The notes below the pieces were generated by a model. It saw nothing but the letters and a program-made list of their open reading frames with translations, was not told the origin of the DNA and did not search any database. The position numbers and the translations under genes were made by a program. DNA of 64,000 bases from Arthrobacter sp. PM3 (lineage in GTDB: Bacteria > Actinomycetota > Actinomycetes > Actinomycetales > Micrococcaceae): the NCBI RefSeq assembly GCF_003352915.1, contig NZ_CP022314.1:2020230-2084229 (forward strand), written 5' to 3'. Numbering within the stretch: position 1 is the stretch's first letter; every line of letters starts with the position of its first letter. Below, one piece after another: positions 36,284 to 45,775 of the stretch.

Positions 36284-37884
36284 TGTCCGGCCACTTTCTT
36301 GGACTGCTGGAAAAGGAGGTAGGTCATGGGCGCCGAGATCACGATCATCAGCAGCGCATACGGTGCCGCGCCGGCGTAGTCGATCTCGCTGCTCTTGCTC
36401 CAGAACTCGGTGGCGAGCGTGCGGGTGCCGTTGGGGGAGAGCAGCAGCGTCGCCGTGAGCTCGTTGACGATCCCCAGGAACACCAGGGCCGCGCCGCCGG
36501 CCGCGGCCGGGGCGGTCAGCCGCAGCGTGACGCGGAGGAATGCCGCCAGCGGCGGCTTGCCGAGCGCCTGCGCGGCCTCGTCGAGTTCTTTCGGTGCCTG
36601 GGACAGCCCGGAGCGGATGTTCACCAGGGCCCGCGGCAGGAACAGCAGCACGTAGGCCGCAATCAGGAGCGCCGAGGTCTGGTACATGTTCGGCAACAGG
36701 CGGATGCTCACGGTCACGAACGCCAGGCCCACCACGATCCCCGGCATGGAGCTGGTGATGTAGTTGGACAGTTCCAGGGACTTGCTGAACCAGCCGGGCC
36801 GGCGCACGGCCAGGTACGCCATGGGGAACGCGACAATCGTGGTGACGAGGGCCCCCGCGAGGCCGTAGACGAGGGTCTGCAGCAGGGCGGGCATGAACTC
36901 CTCGGCGGACCAGATCTCCGGTCCGCCGGCGATGATCCAGCGCAGCACGAACGTCAGGGGCAGGCCGAAGGCCAGGCCGGTGAGGGCGAGCAGGGACAGC
37001 TGGGCGGGGAACTGGTAGCCGCGCAGCGGCAGACGCAGGGCCCGGGCCTGGGCGCCGGAGCCGATCCGGGCGTACCGGGCGCTGCCGCGGCTGCGGACCT
37101 CCACGAGCAGCAGGATCAGGCACAGGAACACCAGGACACTGGCGAGCATGTTCCCCGCGGTCCCGTTGAACGTGGACTGGTACTGCACCATGATCGCCGT
37201 AGTGAAGGTGTCGAAGCGGATCATCGCGAAGGCGCCGTATTCGGCCAGCAGGTGCAGGGCGACCAGCAGGCCGCCGCCGGTCATCGCGATGCGCAGCTGC
37301 GGCAGCACCACGCGGAAGAAGGCACGCCAGGCGCCCAGGCCCAGGGACGCGGCGGACTGTTCGATTGCCGGGTCCAGCCGGCTGAGGGTCGCGGCGGCCG
37401 GGATGTAGACGAGCGGGAAGTAGGACAGGGTGGCGATCAGGACGCCGGACCAGAGCCCGCCGAGGGACGGCACCGCGGAGACCCAGGCGTAGCTGTTGAC
37501 GAACGCGGGGATCGCCAGCGGGGCGGCGAGCAGGACGGCCCAGATTTTCCGGCCCTTCAGGGTGGTGCGTTCCACGAGCCAGGCGCCGCCGACGCCGAGG
37601 ACCAGGCACAGCGGCACCGTCACCACGGTCAGCAGCACCGTGTTGAGCAGCAGTTCGCCCACCCGGGGACGGACGATCAGGGCCACGGCGGTGTCCCACC
37701 CGGTGGCGGCCGTCATGGCGATCACGTAGATCAGCGGCACCAGGGAGAACAGTGCGATCAGGACCGCGATGATGGAGACGACAGAGACGCCGAAAGGCGG
37801 GCGGGGGCGCTTGCCCCTGCCCGCCGTCGTCGTGTCAGCCGTGGTCCCGCCGGAGGGACCAGGGACAGCCAGCTTGCTAGACAC
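36280..37884 (-). CDS. Fe(III) ABC transporter permease, fused two-domain (FbpB-like)
   Basis: A 534-residue permease with about twelve helices, built from two BPD_transp_1 units. EAA-type loops are visible as [19 protein letters not shown] (about residue 187) and [17 protein letters not shown] (about 440). The fused layout is that of SfuB/FbpB. It lies 5 bases downstream of the binding-protein gene, in one operon. Confidence 0.9.
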   Translation of the reverse strand: MSSKLAVPGPSGGTTADTTTAGRGKRPRPPFGVSVVSIIAVLIALFSLVPLIYVIAMTAATGWDTAVALIVRPRVGELLLNTVLLTVVTVPLCLVLGVGGAWLVERTTLKGRKIWAVLLAAPLAIPAFVNSYAWVSAVPSLGGLWSGVLIATLSYFPLVYIPAAATLSRLDPAIEQSAASLGLGAWRAFFRVVLPQLRIAMTGGGLLVALHLLAEYGAFAMIRFDTFTTAIMVQYQSTFNGTAGNMLASVLVFLCLILLLVEVRSRGSARYARIGSGAQARALRLPLRGYQFPAQLSLLALTGLAFGLPLTFVLRWIIAGGPEIWSAEEFMPALLQTLVYGLAGALVTTIVAFPMAYLAVRRPGWFSKSLELSNYITSSMPGIVVGLAFVTVSIRLLPNMYQTSALLIAAYVLLFLPRALVNIRSGLSQAPKELDEAAQALGKPPLAAFLRVTLRLTAPAAAGGAALVFLGIVNELTATLLLSPNGTRTLATEFWSKSSEIDYAGAAPYALLMIVISAPMTYLLFQQSKKVAGQ

Positions 37885-37889
37885 TGCCG

Positions 37890-38942
37890 TTACAGCAGTC
37901 CTGCCTGGGTCATCAGTTCGGTGACCTTGGCGGAATTGAGCTTGGCCGGATCCACGGTGGGTGCCTGGAGGTCCTTGAGCGGCACCAGCTTGTCGTTGGA
38001 CGGGACGTCCGAACCGACGGCGTATTCGAAGGAGGTGCCCTTCTGCAGCACTTCCTGGCCCTTCTTGCCGGTGATGAACTTCAGGAAGGCCTGGGCGGCT
38101 TCAGCGTTCTTGGAGGACTTCAGCACACCGCCGCCGGAGATGGACACGAACGCGCCCGGGTCCTGGTTCTTGAAGTAGAACGGCGTGACATTCTTGGAGT
38201 TCTCGCCGGTCTTGGCCTGGTCGCCGTAGTAGTAATAGTGGTAGATCAGGGCGGCGTCCACCTCGCCGGCGTTGACGGCCTTCATGGCCGTGCTGTTGCC
38301 CTTGTAGGCCTTGTAGTTTTCTTTCATGCCCTTGAGCCATTCCTGGGTGGCGGCTTCGCCCTTGAGTTCCAGCAGGGCCGAGACGATCGCCTGGAAGTCG
38401 GCGCCCGACGGCGAGGCAGCCCAGCGGCCCTTCCACTCGGGGTTGGCCAGGTCCAGCATGGACTTGGGCAGCTTGTCCGCGCTGATCTTGTTCTTGTCAT
38501 AGACCAGGACGGTGGAGCGGGCCGCGATGCCCGTCCACTTGTTGGTGGAGGGGCGGAATTCGGCCGGGACCTGGTCCACGGTGGCCTTGTCCACGTCCGC
38601 GAAGAGGCCGGCGTTCTCCACCTGGGCCATCGCGGGCGAGTTCTCGGTGAGGAAGACATCCGCCGGGGAGGCCTGGCCTTCCTGGACGATCTGGTTGGAC
38701 ATCTCGGTGTCATCGCCCTGGCGCATGGTGACCTTGATGCCGGTCTCCGCCGTGAAGGCGTCCACCCATTCCTTGGTCAGGGATTCGTGCTGGGCGTTAT
38801 AGACCGTGATCTCGCCGGCGGAGGAGCCGCTGGCGGCGCTGCTGCCGGCCGGGGAGGAGGAACCGGAGCCGCAGGCGGCCAGGCCCAGGGCGGCAGTGGC
38901 GGCCAGGGCGATGCCCGCCAGTGCGTTGGTGCGGATCTTCAT
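37890..38942 (-). CDS. Fe(III)-binding lipoprotein (FbpA-like)
   Basis: A 350-residue extracellular binding protein anchored as a lipoprotein: lipobox LAAC at about residues 21-24 followed by a Ser/Gly linker. [19 protein letters not shown] and [11 protein letters not shown] are typical of the class-1 ferric-binding family. [10 protein letters not shown] near residue 237 supplies the tandem tyrosines that coordinate Fe(III). It is the first gene of the operon, behind a DtxR-type box. Confidence 0.92.
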   Translation of the reverse strand: MKIRTNALAGIALAATAALGLAACGSGSSSPAGSSAASGSSAGEITVYNAQHESLTKEWVDAFTAETGIKVTMRQGDDTEMSNQIVQEGQASPADVFLTENSPAMAQVENAGLFADVDKATVDQVPAEFRPSTNKWTGIAARSTVLVYDKNKISADKLPKSMLDLANPEWKGRWAASPSGADFQAIVSALLELKGEAATQEWLKGMKENYKAYKGNSTAMKAVNAGEVDAALIYHYYYYGDQAKTGENSKNVTPFYFKNQDPGAFVSISGGGVLKSSKNAEAAQAFLKFITGKKGQEVLQKGTSFEYAVGSDVPSNDKLVPLKDLQAPTVDPAKLNSAKVTELMTQAGLL

Positions 38943-39025
38943 GGGGCTACTTTCTGCAAGGAAGTCGTCGTAGGTGCCCCACCCCCGTGAGCGGGGAAGT
39001 TAGGGCATGCTCACTAAGAACGACT

Positions 39026-39044
39026 GTAGGTTAGCCAAACCTAA
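39026..39044. promoter_or_regulatory. DtxR/IdeR-type iron box
   Basis: GTAGGTTAGCCAAACCTAA matches 17 of the 19 consensus positions of the DtxR/IdeR box (TTAGGTTAGSCTAACCTAA). It lies 84 bases upstream of the iron-binding lipoprotein start, so the operon is probably repressed when iron is plentiful. Confidence 0.85.
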
Positions 39045-39068
39045 GCAACCAACCTGAGGTGCCGTTAA

Positions 39069-39113
39069 GTGATCAGGATCACATGAATTACGAAACTGTT
39101 GCGTGACGTAATT
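39069..39113. promoter_or_regulatory. CRP/GlxR-like site and adjacent inverted repeat
   Basis: GTGA-N6-TCAC (39069-39082) fits the CRP/GlxR half-site pattern. Next to it, AATTACG (39086-39092) pairs with CGTAATT (39107-39113), a perfect 7-bp inverted repeat just past the GH76 stop. The two could be a regulatory site plus the GH76 terminator. Confidence 0.4.
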
Positions 39114-39120
39114 GGGCCGG

Positions 39121-40317
39121 TTAGGAAGCCGGTGCCGGGGCGGCGGCGATCGCCGCGGCCGCCTCCAGGACCATCCAGGCCTGCAGCTGGGTGGACAGTT
39201 CGACGGCGGCGCCCTCCGGGTAGCTGCGGCGTGCCGGCGCCTCGGTCCGGTCCGAGAAGACCAGGTGGCTGCCGCCGCGGGCCAGGAGGTCCTGCGGCGG
39301 AAGGATCCGCCGGCCTTCCCAGAGTGCCTCGGCGGTGTCGTTCACGAGGGCCGCCGCCGTGGCCCGGGTGCTGTCCGGCAGGCGCGCGTCGAGGGCGGCG
39401 AGGGCGAGGTAGCGGGTCAGAATGCCGGTGAAGAGGCCGCCGTCGCCGGTGCCCTCGCAGCGCAGAACGGCGGCGCTGCGGCCAAGGAGCGGCGCCTCCT
39501 GCGTGAGGCTGCGTGCCACGGCGTCCACGAGGGCGGCCGCGCGCTCGAGGTTCGCCCCGCCCCCGAGTTCCAGCAGCGCGCCGAGGATCGGGCCCTGGTT
39601 GTAGGTGTAGATGGTCTCCTCCAGCAGGACATCGCCGGCGCCTGAAATCCGCAGGCCGTCCCCGTACAGGCCCTGCCCGGGTTCGTAGAGGCGCGCGTCC
39701 AGCCAGTCGACGAGGGCCTGGGCCTTCGCCGCGTGGCCCGTCCGCGCGTAGTACAGGGCCACCGGCGCGGTGGCCGGCGTGTTCTTGAAATCGCGCTTCT
39801 TGCTCCAGAACGTGCCGCCGCCGAGGTCGTCCGTGGACCCGGCGTCGAACTGCAGCGTCAGGCTCTGCAGGACCTTGGCGTTGCGCTCCCTGCCGGCGCG
39901 GTTGCGGCTGTCTTCGGCGAGTTTGTCCAGCCGCAGCGTCGCCAGGGCCAGCCAGGCCATGTCGTCGTAGTAGTCGTTGACCACCGTCAGGAAATTGCGC
40001 AGCCGGATGCCGGTGACCAGCCGGGAGGCGAGCCGGCCGGCGCTGGGCCGGTTTTCGCCGTCGAACTTGCCGCCGGGATGCCCCGGCGTCCCCAACTCCC
40101 GGCGCCCGGCGTCCACGAGGCAGTCCAGGTAGTGCGCCTGCCACCAGTAGTGCCAGGGGCGGGAGAGGCTTTTGAGCCGGCGCGAGGGCCGGAGGACCGC
40201 GGCGATGTGGGTTCCCGGCAGGAAGAAGAGCCGCTGCCCGAAGAGCCTGGTCACCGAGCGGGCGGCCTCGTCGGCGCGGAAGGACCAGTTGGGGGCGGAA
40301 GCGTCGGGTCGGGTCAT
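39121..40317 (-). CDS. GH76-family protein (alpha-1,6-mannanase-like), no signal peptide
   Basis: A 398-residue (alpha/alpha)6-barrel protein. VVNDYYDDMAWLALA (about residues 111-125) carries the paired catalytic Asp of GH76. GGGTFWSKKRDFKNTPATAP and IYTYNQG are further family blocks. GH76 enzymes cleave alpha-1,6-mannan. No signal peptide or lipobox is visible, so it may act inside the cell, or the start is mis-set. Confidence 0.82.
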   Translation of the reverse strand: MTRPDASAPNWSFRADEAARSVTRLFGQRLFFLPGTHIAAVLRPSRRLKSLSRPWHYWWQAHYLDCLVDAGRRELGTPGHPGGKFDGENRPSAGRLASRLVTGIRLRNFLTVVNDYYDDMAWLALATLRLDKLAEDSRNRAGRERNAKVLQSLTLQFDAGSTDDLGGGTFWSKKRDFKNTPATAPVALYYARTGHAAKAQALVDWLDARLYEPGQGLYGDGLRISGAGDVLLEETIYTYNQGPILGALLELGGGANLERAAALVDAVARSLTQEAPLLGRSAAVLRCEGTGDGGLFTGILTRYLALAALDARLPDSTRATAAALVNDTAEALWEGRRILPPQDLLARGGSHLVFSDRTEAPARRSYPEGAAVELSTQLQAWMVLEAAAAIAAAPAPAS

Positions 40318-40411
40318 GGTTTCACCCTAATGGCGCCGGGCGCCCGGGCGGCGATCGTGACGGCGGCGTGACGGGGGCCGGGCAAAGGTGCGGAAGGCCG
40401 GCATTCCAGTT

Positions 40412-40431
40412 AACATTCACTAACTAATGTT
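40412..40431. promoter_or_regulatory. Palindromic operator upstream of the SDR/ACAD operon
   Basis: AACATT (40412-40417) and AATGTT (40426-40431) are perfect inverted arms with an 8-base spacer CACTAACT, 73 bases before the SDR start. It looks like a TetR-type operator of the fatty-acid-degradation class; the cognate regulator is not certain. Confidence 0.5.
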
Positions 40432-40504
40432 CGGGGTGAGGCTGCCCGTGCAGCCCGCGTCACGGCTCTGCCGCCGGGGTTCGGTTCCACATCAAGGAGG
40501 ATGG

Positions 40505-41314
40505 ATGGACATCAAGGGTACGGTCGCGCTGATTACGGGCGGGGCCTCGGGTCTCGGCGCCGCTACGGCCAGGCGCCTGTTTGATGCCGGCGCGTCGGTG
40601 GTCCTGGTGGACCTGCCGGGGTCCGCAGGGGAGGCTCTGGCCGCCGAGCTAACCGCGTCGGCGTCGGCCGGGGAAGGCGCCGGCGGCCGCACGGCAGTCT
40701 TCACCCCCGCCGACGTCACCGACGAAGCGCAGGTGCAGGCCGCCGTCGACGCCGCCACCGCGCTCGGCCCGCTGCGCATCGTGGTCAACTGCGCAGGCAT
40801 CGCCACCCCCGGCAAAGTCCTGGGCCGCGACGGCGTGCTGCCCCTGGAGACCTTCAACCGCGTCATCCAGATCAACCTCGTGGGCACCTTCAACGTCATC
40901 CGGCTGGCCGCGGCCGCGATGGCCGCCACCGAACCGGCCGTTACGGAACTCGGCGGGCCCGAACGCGGCGTCATCATCAACACCGCGTCCGTGGCCGCCT
41001 TCGACGGCCAGATCGGCCAGCCCGCCTACGCTGCCTCCAAGGGCGCCGTGGCCGCCATGACGCTGCCGATCGCCCGGGAACTTGCCCGCTCGCTGATCCG
41101 GGTGGTGACCATTGCCCCCGGGATCTTCGAGACCCCCATGATGGCCGGGCTGCCGCAGGAGGCGCAGGACTCGCTGGGCCGGCAGGTGCCGCACCCCTCA
41201 CGGCTGGGCCGGGCCGCCGAATACGCCAACCTCGCCGCGCACATTGTGGACAACGCCATGCTCAACGGCGAGACCATCCGGCTCGACGGCGCCATCCGCA
41301 TGGGACCGAAATGA
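40505..41314 (+). CDS. SDR dehydrogenase (3-hydroxyacyl-CoA dehydrogenase type II-like)
   Basis: A 269-residue classical SDR. The cofactor motif [12 protein letters not shown] is at about residues 10-21, NCAGIATPG at about 98, the catalytic Ser in [13 protein letters not shown], and Tyr/Lys in YAASKGAV at about 177-184. It resembles HSD17B10/FadB2-type enzymes. ATG 40505 follows AAGGAGG. It is coupled by 4 bases to an acyl-CoA dehydrogenase, which points to acyl-CoA beta-oxidation or branched-chain amino-acid breakdown. Confidence 0.87.
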   Translation: MDIKGTVALITGGASGLGAATARRLFDAGASVVLVDLPGSAGEALAAELTASASAGEGAGGRTAVFTPADVTDEAQVQAAVDAATALGPLRIVVNCAGIATPGKVLGRDGVLPLETFNRVIQINLVGTFNVIRLAAAAMAATEPAVTELGGPERGVIINTASVAAFDGQIGQPAYAASKGAVAAMTLPIARELARSLIRVVTIAPGIFETPMMAGLPQEAQDSLGRQVPHPSRLGRAAEYANLAAHIVDNAMLNGETIRLDGAIRMGPK

Positions 41315-42522
41315 CCAGGACCGAAATGACCGGGACCGCCGTGGCCGGGCTGCCGGCGGCGGACTTCTTCGACTACGAATCCCTGCTCAGCGCCGCGGAA
41401 CAAGCCAAGCTGGCCCAGCTGCGGGAGTTCCTGGCCGCCGAGGTCGCACCCTTCGCATGCGACTGGTGGAACAACGCCGAATTCCCGGCGCACATCCTGC
41501 CCAAGCTGGCGGCCCTGGAGCTCAGCGCGCCGGTCCAGCGGGGATACAGCAACCTGTTCGCCGGCATCGTCATCGCCGAGATGACCCGGGTGGACACCTC
41601 GCTGGCCACTTTCTTCCTGGTCCACCACGACCTCTTCGTGGAGTCGCTCTACGGCTTCGGCTCGGACGAGCAGAAAGCCCGCCTGCTCGCGGACGCCGCG
41701 AACCTGCGCACCACCGGCGCCTTCGCGCTCACCGAGCCGGACCATGGCTCGGATGTGGCCGGCGGCATGGAAACCCGGGCGCGCCGCGTCCCCGGCGGAG
41801 CGGCCGACGGCGGCGATGCCTGGGTGCTCAACGGCGCCAAACGCTGGATCGGCAACGGGACGTTCTGCGATTACATGCTGGTCTGGGCCCGTGACGAGGC
41901 CGACGGCGGCATCCGCGGCTTCATCGTCGACGCCACCCTGCCCGGGGTCAGCCGGAGTCGGATCGAGCACAAGATTGCCCTGCGCACCGTGCAGAACGCG
42001 GACATCGTCTTCACCGACGTCCTGGTGGCGGAAGCGGACCGGTTCGCCGGCATCAGCAGCTTCGAGGACACCAACGAGCTTCTGCGCGGCTCCCGGATCA
42101 TGGTGGCCTGGCAGGCGGTGGGGCAGCAGTTGGCGGCGTTCGACGTCGCCCGGCAGCACGCCGTCGAACGCCGGCAGTTCGGCCGCCCGCTGGCGAAGTT
42201 CCAGCTGGTCCAGCAGCAGCTGGTGACCATGCTGGGCAACGCCGTGGCCAGCATCGGCATGATGGTCCGGGTCGCCCAGCTGCAGGACCGGGGCGCCGCG
42301 GACATGCCCCAGGTGGCGCTCGCGAAGTCCTACGTCAGCGCCCGGATGCGGGAGACCGTGGCGATGGGCCGGTCTCTGCTGGGCGGCAACGGGATTGTCA
42401 CCGACTACCGGATGGCCAAGATCTTCGCCGACGCCGAGGCGATCTACACCTACGAGGGTTCGTTCGAGATCAACACGCTGATTGCCGGACGCGCCGTCAC
42501 CGGGGTGTCCGCGATCGTCTAA
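41311..42522 (+). CDS. Acyl-CoA dehydrogenase (glutaryl-CoA-dehydrogenase/ACX4-like)
   Basis: A 403-residue FAD enzyme. [14 protein letters not shown] (about 138-151) and [13 protein letters not shown] (about 171) are the ACAD signatures. [14 protein letters not shown] and the C-terminal [19 protein letters not shown] resemble the glutaryl-CoA/ACX4 branch; the catalytic base is probably the Glu of YEGSFEI. It oxidises an acyl-CoA to the enoyl-CoA, upstream of its SDR partner's type of reaction. It stops 9 bases before the convergent DUF1684 gene. Confidence 0.88.
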   Translation: MTRTEMTGTAVAGLPAADFFDYESLLSAAEQAKLAQLREFLAAEVAPFACDWWNNAEFPAHILPKLAALELSAPVQRGYSNLFAGIVIAEMTRVDTSLATFFLVHHDLFVESLYGFGSDEQKARLLADAANLRTTGAFALTEPDHGSDVAGGMETRARRVPGGAADGGDAWVLNGAKRWIGNGTFCDYMLVWARDEADGGIRGFIVDATLPGVSRSRIEHKIALRTVQNADIVFTDVLVAEADRFAGISSFEDTNELLRGSRIMVAWQAVGQQLAAFDVARQHAVERRQFGRPLAKFQLVQQQLVTMLGNAVASIGMMVRVAQLQDRGAADMPQVALAKSYVSARMRETVAMGRSLLGGNGIVTDYRMAKIFADAEAIYTYEGSFEINTLIAGRAVTGVSAIV

Positions 42523-42531
42523 GAAGACGGT

Positions 42532-43380
42532 CTAAAAGAGGCCAGGTTCCTTCTCCCCGGCCTCGATCCGGTAGTCCAGGCTGTTGTTCTTCACCGGCAT
42601 CGGGCAGGTGCCGTACGGGGTGAAGGCGCTGGGGTAGTTGATGGCCCGGTTGAAGTCCAGGATCACGGTCTTGTTTCCCATGGAATCGACGCGGGGCCGC
42701 GCGGTGGAAACCTTGCGCCACTCATCGGTCGATTCGCCGTTCGTCTCGTCGTGGAACGTCACCGTCAGTGCTCCGAGCTTCTCCTCCTCGGCCTGCAGCC
42801 GGAACTCGTGCTCCGAGCCGGGAAGGCCGAAGACCAGCTCGCCGACCGAGCGGTGGATACCGTCCACCAGCGGGTTGGCGGTGCCGATCGGCACGTCCAC
42901 GGGCTCGGGATACGGCTCGAACCGCGCCTCGACCACCAGGTCCGGGCGGAAGTCGAAGGTGGGCACGCCGTCGAACCCGGTAAACACCGGCGACCGCGAA
43001 TCCCGAGTGCGGATCGCGTACCGGCCCGCCCGCATGGCGAGTTCCACCAGCACCTGGCGGCCGTCGTCGCCGCCGTACCGGACCCACATGAGCGATTCCT
43101 CGTCGGCGAGCACGGCGCTGACGGTCCCGTCCACGGGCTCGTCCGTGGCCACGAGGCTCAGCCCCTCGGACGCGGCGGCAGTGAGAAACGCCGTCGTCCC
43201 GTCCGTCGACCAAAGCCCGGGGGCCAGTTCGACGGCGGCCGGGCGGCTCTCCAGCCACTGGAAGGACGTCAGTGTCAGCCAGCCGTAGTCGCTGGCCAGG
43301 GCCGCGTTGCGGTTGCTCCGGAATCGCTGCCAGCGGGCGAGCTGCGGGTCGGGGGCCGGGTCGGGGGCTCCGGTGGTCAT
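42532..43380 (-). CDS. DUF1684 protein
   Basis: A 282-residue protein of the DUF1684 family. The C-terminal signature DFNRAINYPSAFTPYGTCPM (about residues 243-262) and NNSLDYRIEAGEK are unmistakable. The biochemical function is unknown. It is coupled to the upstream tetR by a 4-base overlap, so it belongs to the TetR-controlled operon with the operator at 44001-44014. Confidence 0.85.
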   Translation of the reverse strand: MTTGAPDPAPDPQLARWQRFRSNRNAALASDYGWLTLTSFQWLESRPAAVELAPGLWSTDGTTAFLTAAASEGLSLVATDEPVDGTVSAVLADEESLMWVRYGGDDGRQVLVELAMRAGRYAIRTRDSRSPVFTGFDGVPTFDFRPDLVVEARFEPYPEPVDVPIGTANPLVDGIHRSVGELVFGLPGSEHEFRLQAEEEKLGALTVTFHDETNGESTDEWRKVSTARPRVDSMGNKTVILDFNRAINYPSAFTPYGTCPMPVKNNSLDYRIEAGEKEPGLF

Positions 43381-43985
43381 GGTGTCCTCCTGAGGCTGGC
43401 GGCCACGAGCTCGGCCGCGGCGTCGCCGGCAGCGCTGGCGGCGGCCGGGTCGCCGTCGAGCACGCCGCTGGCCAGGCCGCCGTCGAGCAGCAGGGTCAGG
43501 CTGCGGGCGAGCCGGTCAGGGTCCTGGGCGCCGGCGCGCTCGGCGAGGCCGCGAATCCAGGCGCGGACCTCCTGCTTGTGGGCCACGGTCCGGTCGTGGA
43601 TCCGCGTGCCGGCAGCCGACTCGGCGGCCGCGTTGATGAAGGCGCAGCCGCGGTAGCCGTCACGGCGGCATGCGGTGGTCAGGGCGTCGAACAGGCCCAC
43701 GAGCTGGGCCGCCGGATCCGGCCCCGCGGCTTCGGCGGCGGCGTGAAGCTGACCCGTCCACACGCCGTCGACCTTTTCCAGGTACGCCAGAATGAGGTCG
43801 TCCTTGGCCGGAAAATACTTATAGAACGTCGCTTTCGCGACGCCGGACTCGGCGATGATCGTGTCGATGCCGGCGGCCCGGAGCCCCTGTGCGTAGAACA
43901 GCCGGAAGGCGGTGGCCAGGATTTTCTCCCTGGCCTGCCCGGCGGGGGTGCGGGCCGGCGGTGCGGTGGAAGCTGGCGACGTCAT
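43377..43985 (-). CDS. TetR/AcrR-family regulator
   Basis: A 202-residue repressor. The N-terminal helix-turn-helix is ARIDTIIAESG-like in the real frame: GIDTIIAESGVAKATFYKYF (about residues 35-54). ATG 43985 is preferred, since the earlier TTG (44006) lies within the operator. It heads an operon with DUF1684. The 14-base site AGACAAGTCTGTCT upstream recurs twice before the reductase gene at 53565. Confidence 0.88.
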   Translation of the reverse strand: MTSPASTAPPARTPAGQAREKILATAFRLFYAQGLRAAGIDTIIAESGVAKATFYKYFPAKDDLILAYLEKVDGVWTGQLHAAAEAAGPDPAAQLVGLFDALTTACRRDGYRGCAFINAAAESAAGTRIHDRTVAHKQEVRAWIRGLAERAGAQDPDRLARSLTLLLDGGLASGVLDGDPAAASAAGDAAAELVAASLRRTP

Positions 43986-44000
43986 CTCACAATCGTACAC

Positions 44001-44014
44001 AGACAAGTCTGTCT
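44001..44014. promoter_or_regulatory. TetR operator, AGACARRYCTGTCT type (site 1)
   Basis: AGACAAGTCTGTCT lies 16 bases upstream of the tetR start. ACAGAC-AA-GTCTGT at 43999-44012 is a perfect 6+2+6 palindrome. It matches two sites near 53.5 kb. Confidence 0.75.
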
Positions 44015-44069
44015 ATGCCGGGGTGCTGGTCCCGTCCCGCTGTCCGGGCCGGGCGGGGGGGCGCACGGC

Positions 44070-44663
44070 CTAATTGCGGGCGGCCAAGCCCTGCACCAGC
44101 AGCCGCCAGACCTCCACCAGTTCGGTCCCGATGGCGGGATCCGACCAGTCAGGCGCATGCAGCGGATGGTGGAACCGTGCCGTGGCGTGCAGGACGGCAA
44201 GGCCCGCGGCTGCCGAATCCGTGGCCGCAAAATCGCCGCTGCTGATGCCGTCGGCGATGATCCGGGTCAGCTGCGCGGCCAGGTGCTCCACGTGGGCGGC
44301 GACGACTTCCCGCGCCTCGGTGGTCAGCTGGCTGAAGGTGGCGAACAGTTCGGGATCGTTCAGCGCCATGCCCTGCTTGATGGCCGCGAGCCGCTGCAGC
44401 CAGCGGAGCAGACGTTCCGCGGCGGGACCGTCCGTGTCCCGGTCGGGGTCCAGCGGCGCGACGAGGCGCTCCAGCCAGCGCCTGGCCACCGCATCCCGCA
44501 GCGCCACTTTCGTGGGGAAGTGCCGGTACACGCTGCCGTGGCTGACACCGAGGGCCTTCGCGACGTCCACTACCGTGGCCTTACCCGGACCAAAGCGCCG
44601 CAGCACGTCTTCGGCGGCGTCGAGGATGCGCTCTTCCGTCAGTACGACGGCGGCAGGGGTCAC
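44070..44663 (-). CDS. TetR-family regulator coupled to an aldo/keto reductase
   Basis: A 197-residue repressor: ILDAAEDVLRRFGPGKATVV and ALGVSHGSVYRHFPTKVAL (about residues 13-56) form the helix-turn-helix; the remainder is the ligand-binding dimer domain. It overlaps the preceding aldo/keto reductase gene by 4 bases. The 22-base palindrome at 45700-45721 upstream of the pair is its likely operator. Confidence 0.87.
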   Translation of the reverse strand: MTPAAVVLTEERILDAAEDVLRRFGPGKATVVDVAKALGVSHGSVYRHFPTKVALRDAVARRWLERLVAPLDPDRDTDGPAAERLLRWLQRLAAIKQGMALNDPELFATFSQLTTEAREVVAAHVEHLAAQLTRIIADGISSGDFAATDSAAAGLAVLHATARFHHPLHAPDWSDPAIGTELVEVWRLLVQGLAARN

Positions 44664-45676
44664 CGGCGTTCGCTGTCGAGCATGGCCATCTGGCCCGCGT
44701 CGTAACGCGTGCCCGCGGCGGCCCCGGCAGGGACGGCGGCCTCGATGGCTGCCAGGTCCTCAGCGGACAGGGCCAGACCGGCCGCTGCCAGGGACTCGGT
44801 AAGCCGGTCGCGGCGGCGGGCGCCGACCAGCGGGACGATGTCCTCGCCGCGGGACAGCACCCAGGCGATGGCAAGCTGGGCGACAGTTGCGCCCTTGCCG
44901 TCCGCAATGGCTCGCAGCCGTTCGACAAGTTCGAGGTTGCGCTGCAGGTTCTCGCCGGAGAAGCGGGGCAGGTGGGCCCGGAAGTCGCGCCGGTTCCCGG
45001 CTCCGGAGGGGGGCCAGTGGCCCGAAACCAGGCCGCGGGACAGTACGCCGTAGGCGGTAATGCCGACGCCGAGTTCACGGGCCGCCGGGAGGATGTCCTG
45101 CTCGATGCCGCGCGAGACGAGGGAATATTCGATCTGGAGGTCGGAGACCGGGTGGACGGCGGTGGCCCGGTGCAGGGTGTCGGCGCCCACCTCGGAGAGC
45201 CCGATGTGGCGGATGAGGCCCTGCTGCACGAGTCCGGCGAGGGCGCCCATGGTCTCCTCGATCGGGACGGCCGGGTCGAGGCGGGCGGGCCGGTAGATGT
45301 CGATGTAGTCGGTGCCGAGGCGCCGCAGGGTGTAGGCCAGGAAGTTCTTGATGGCCGCGGGCCGGGTGTCCACGCCGTTCCAGGCGCCCCGGGCGTCGCG
45401 CAGGACGCCGAATTTCACGCTGATCTGCGCGTTCTCGCGGCGCCGGCCGCGGATCGCGTCACGCAGCAGCAGTTCATTGTGGCCCATGCCGTAGAAGTCC
45501 CCGGTGTCCAGCAGGGTCACGCCGGCGTCGAGCGCGGCCTGGATCGTGGCGGTGCTCTCAGCGTCGTCGGCCGGGCCGTAAAGATCGGACATGCCCATCA
45601 GGCCAAGGCCGATGGGTGCGGCAATGGGGCCCGTGGAACCCAGAGTGCGGGTGGCGCTGAGTGTGGAAGTTGTCAT
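44660..45676 (-). CDS. Aldo/keto reductase
   Basis: A 338-residue NADPH-dependent TIM-barrel oxidoreductase. LGLMGMSDLYG (about 23-33), DTGDFYGMGHNE (catalytic Asp and Tyr, about 57-68), DYIDIYRPARLDP (about 118; the usual His is replaced within YRPARLD) and GITAYGVLSRGLVSG fit the family. It is probably a detoxifying carbonyl reductase induced through the coupled TetR. Confidence 0.87.
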   Translation of the reverse strand: MTTSTLSATRTLGSTGPIAAPIGLGLMGMSDLYGPADDAESTATIQAALDAGVTLLDTGDFYGMGHNELLLRDAIRGRRRENAQISVKFGVLRDARGAWNGVDTRPAAIKNFLAYTLRRLGTDYIDIYRPARLDPAVPIEETMGALAGLVQQGLIRHIGLSEVGADTLHRATAVHPVSDLQIEYSLVSRGIEQDILPAARELGVGITAYGVLSRGLVSGHWPPSGAGNRRDFRAHLPRFSGENLQRNLELVERLRAIADGKGATVAQLAIAWVLSRGEDIVPLVGARRRDRLTESLAAAGLALSAEDLAAIEAAVPAGAAAGTRYDAGQMAMLDSERR

Positions 45677-45699
45677 GGAAGCAGGTTACAGCCATCAGA

Positions 45700-45721
45700 T
45701 GACAGATTTCAAATTTTGTCA
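45700..45721. promoter_or_regulatory. Operator of the aldo/keto reductase-TetR operon
   Basis: TGACA (45700-45704) and TGTCA (45717-45721) are perfect arms with a 12-base AT-rich spacer, 24 bases upstream of the aldo/keto reductase ATG. This is a TetR-family operator shape, so the operon is probably autoregulated. Confidence 0.65.
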
Positions 45722-45775
45722 GTCGTTCGATATCGCAGGGTCGGCGCGCCCGGCTCTGCCGTAGACACATCAGTC

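Noticed and set aside
35093..37699. 868-codon minus-strand frame joining the iron ATPase to permease DNA
   Set aside because: Only the part after the GTG at 36283 is ABC ATPase; the rest is out-of-frame permease sequence, and a GTGA overlap gives a normal start.
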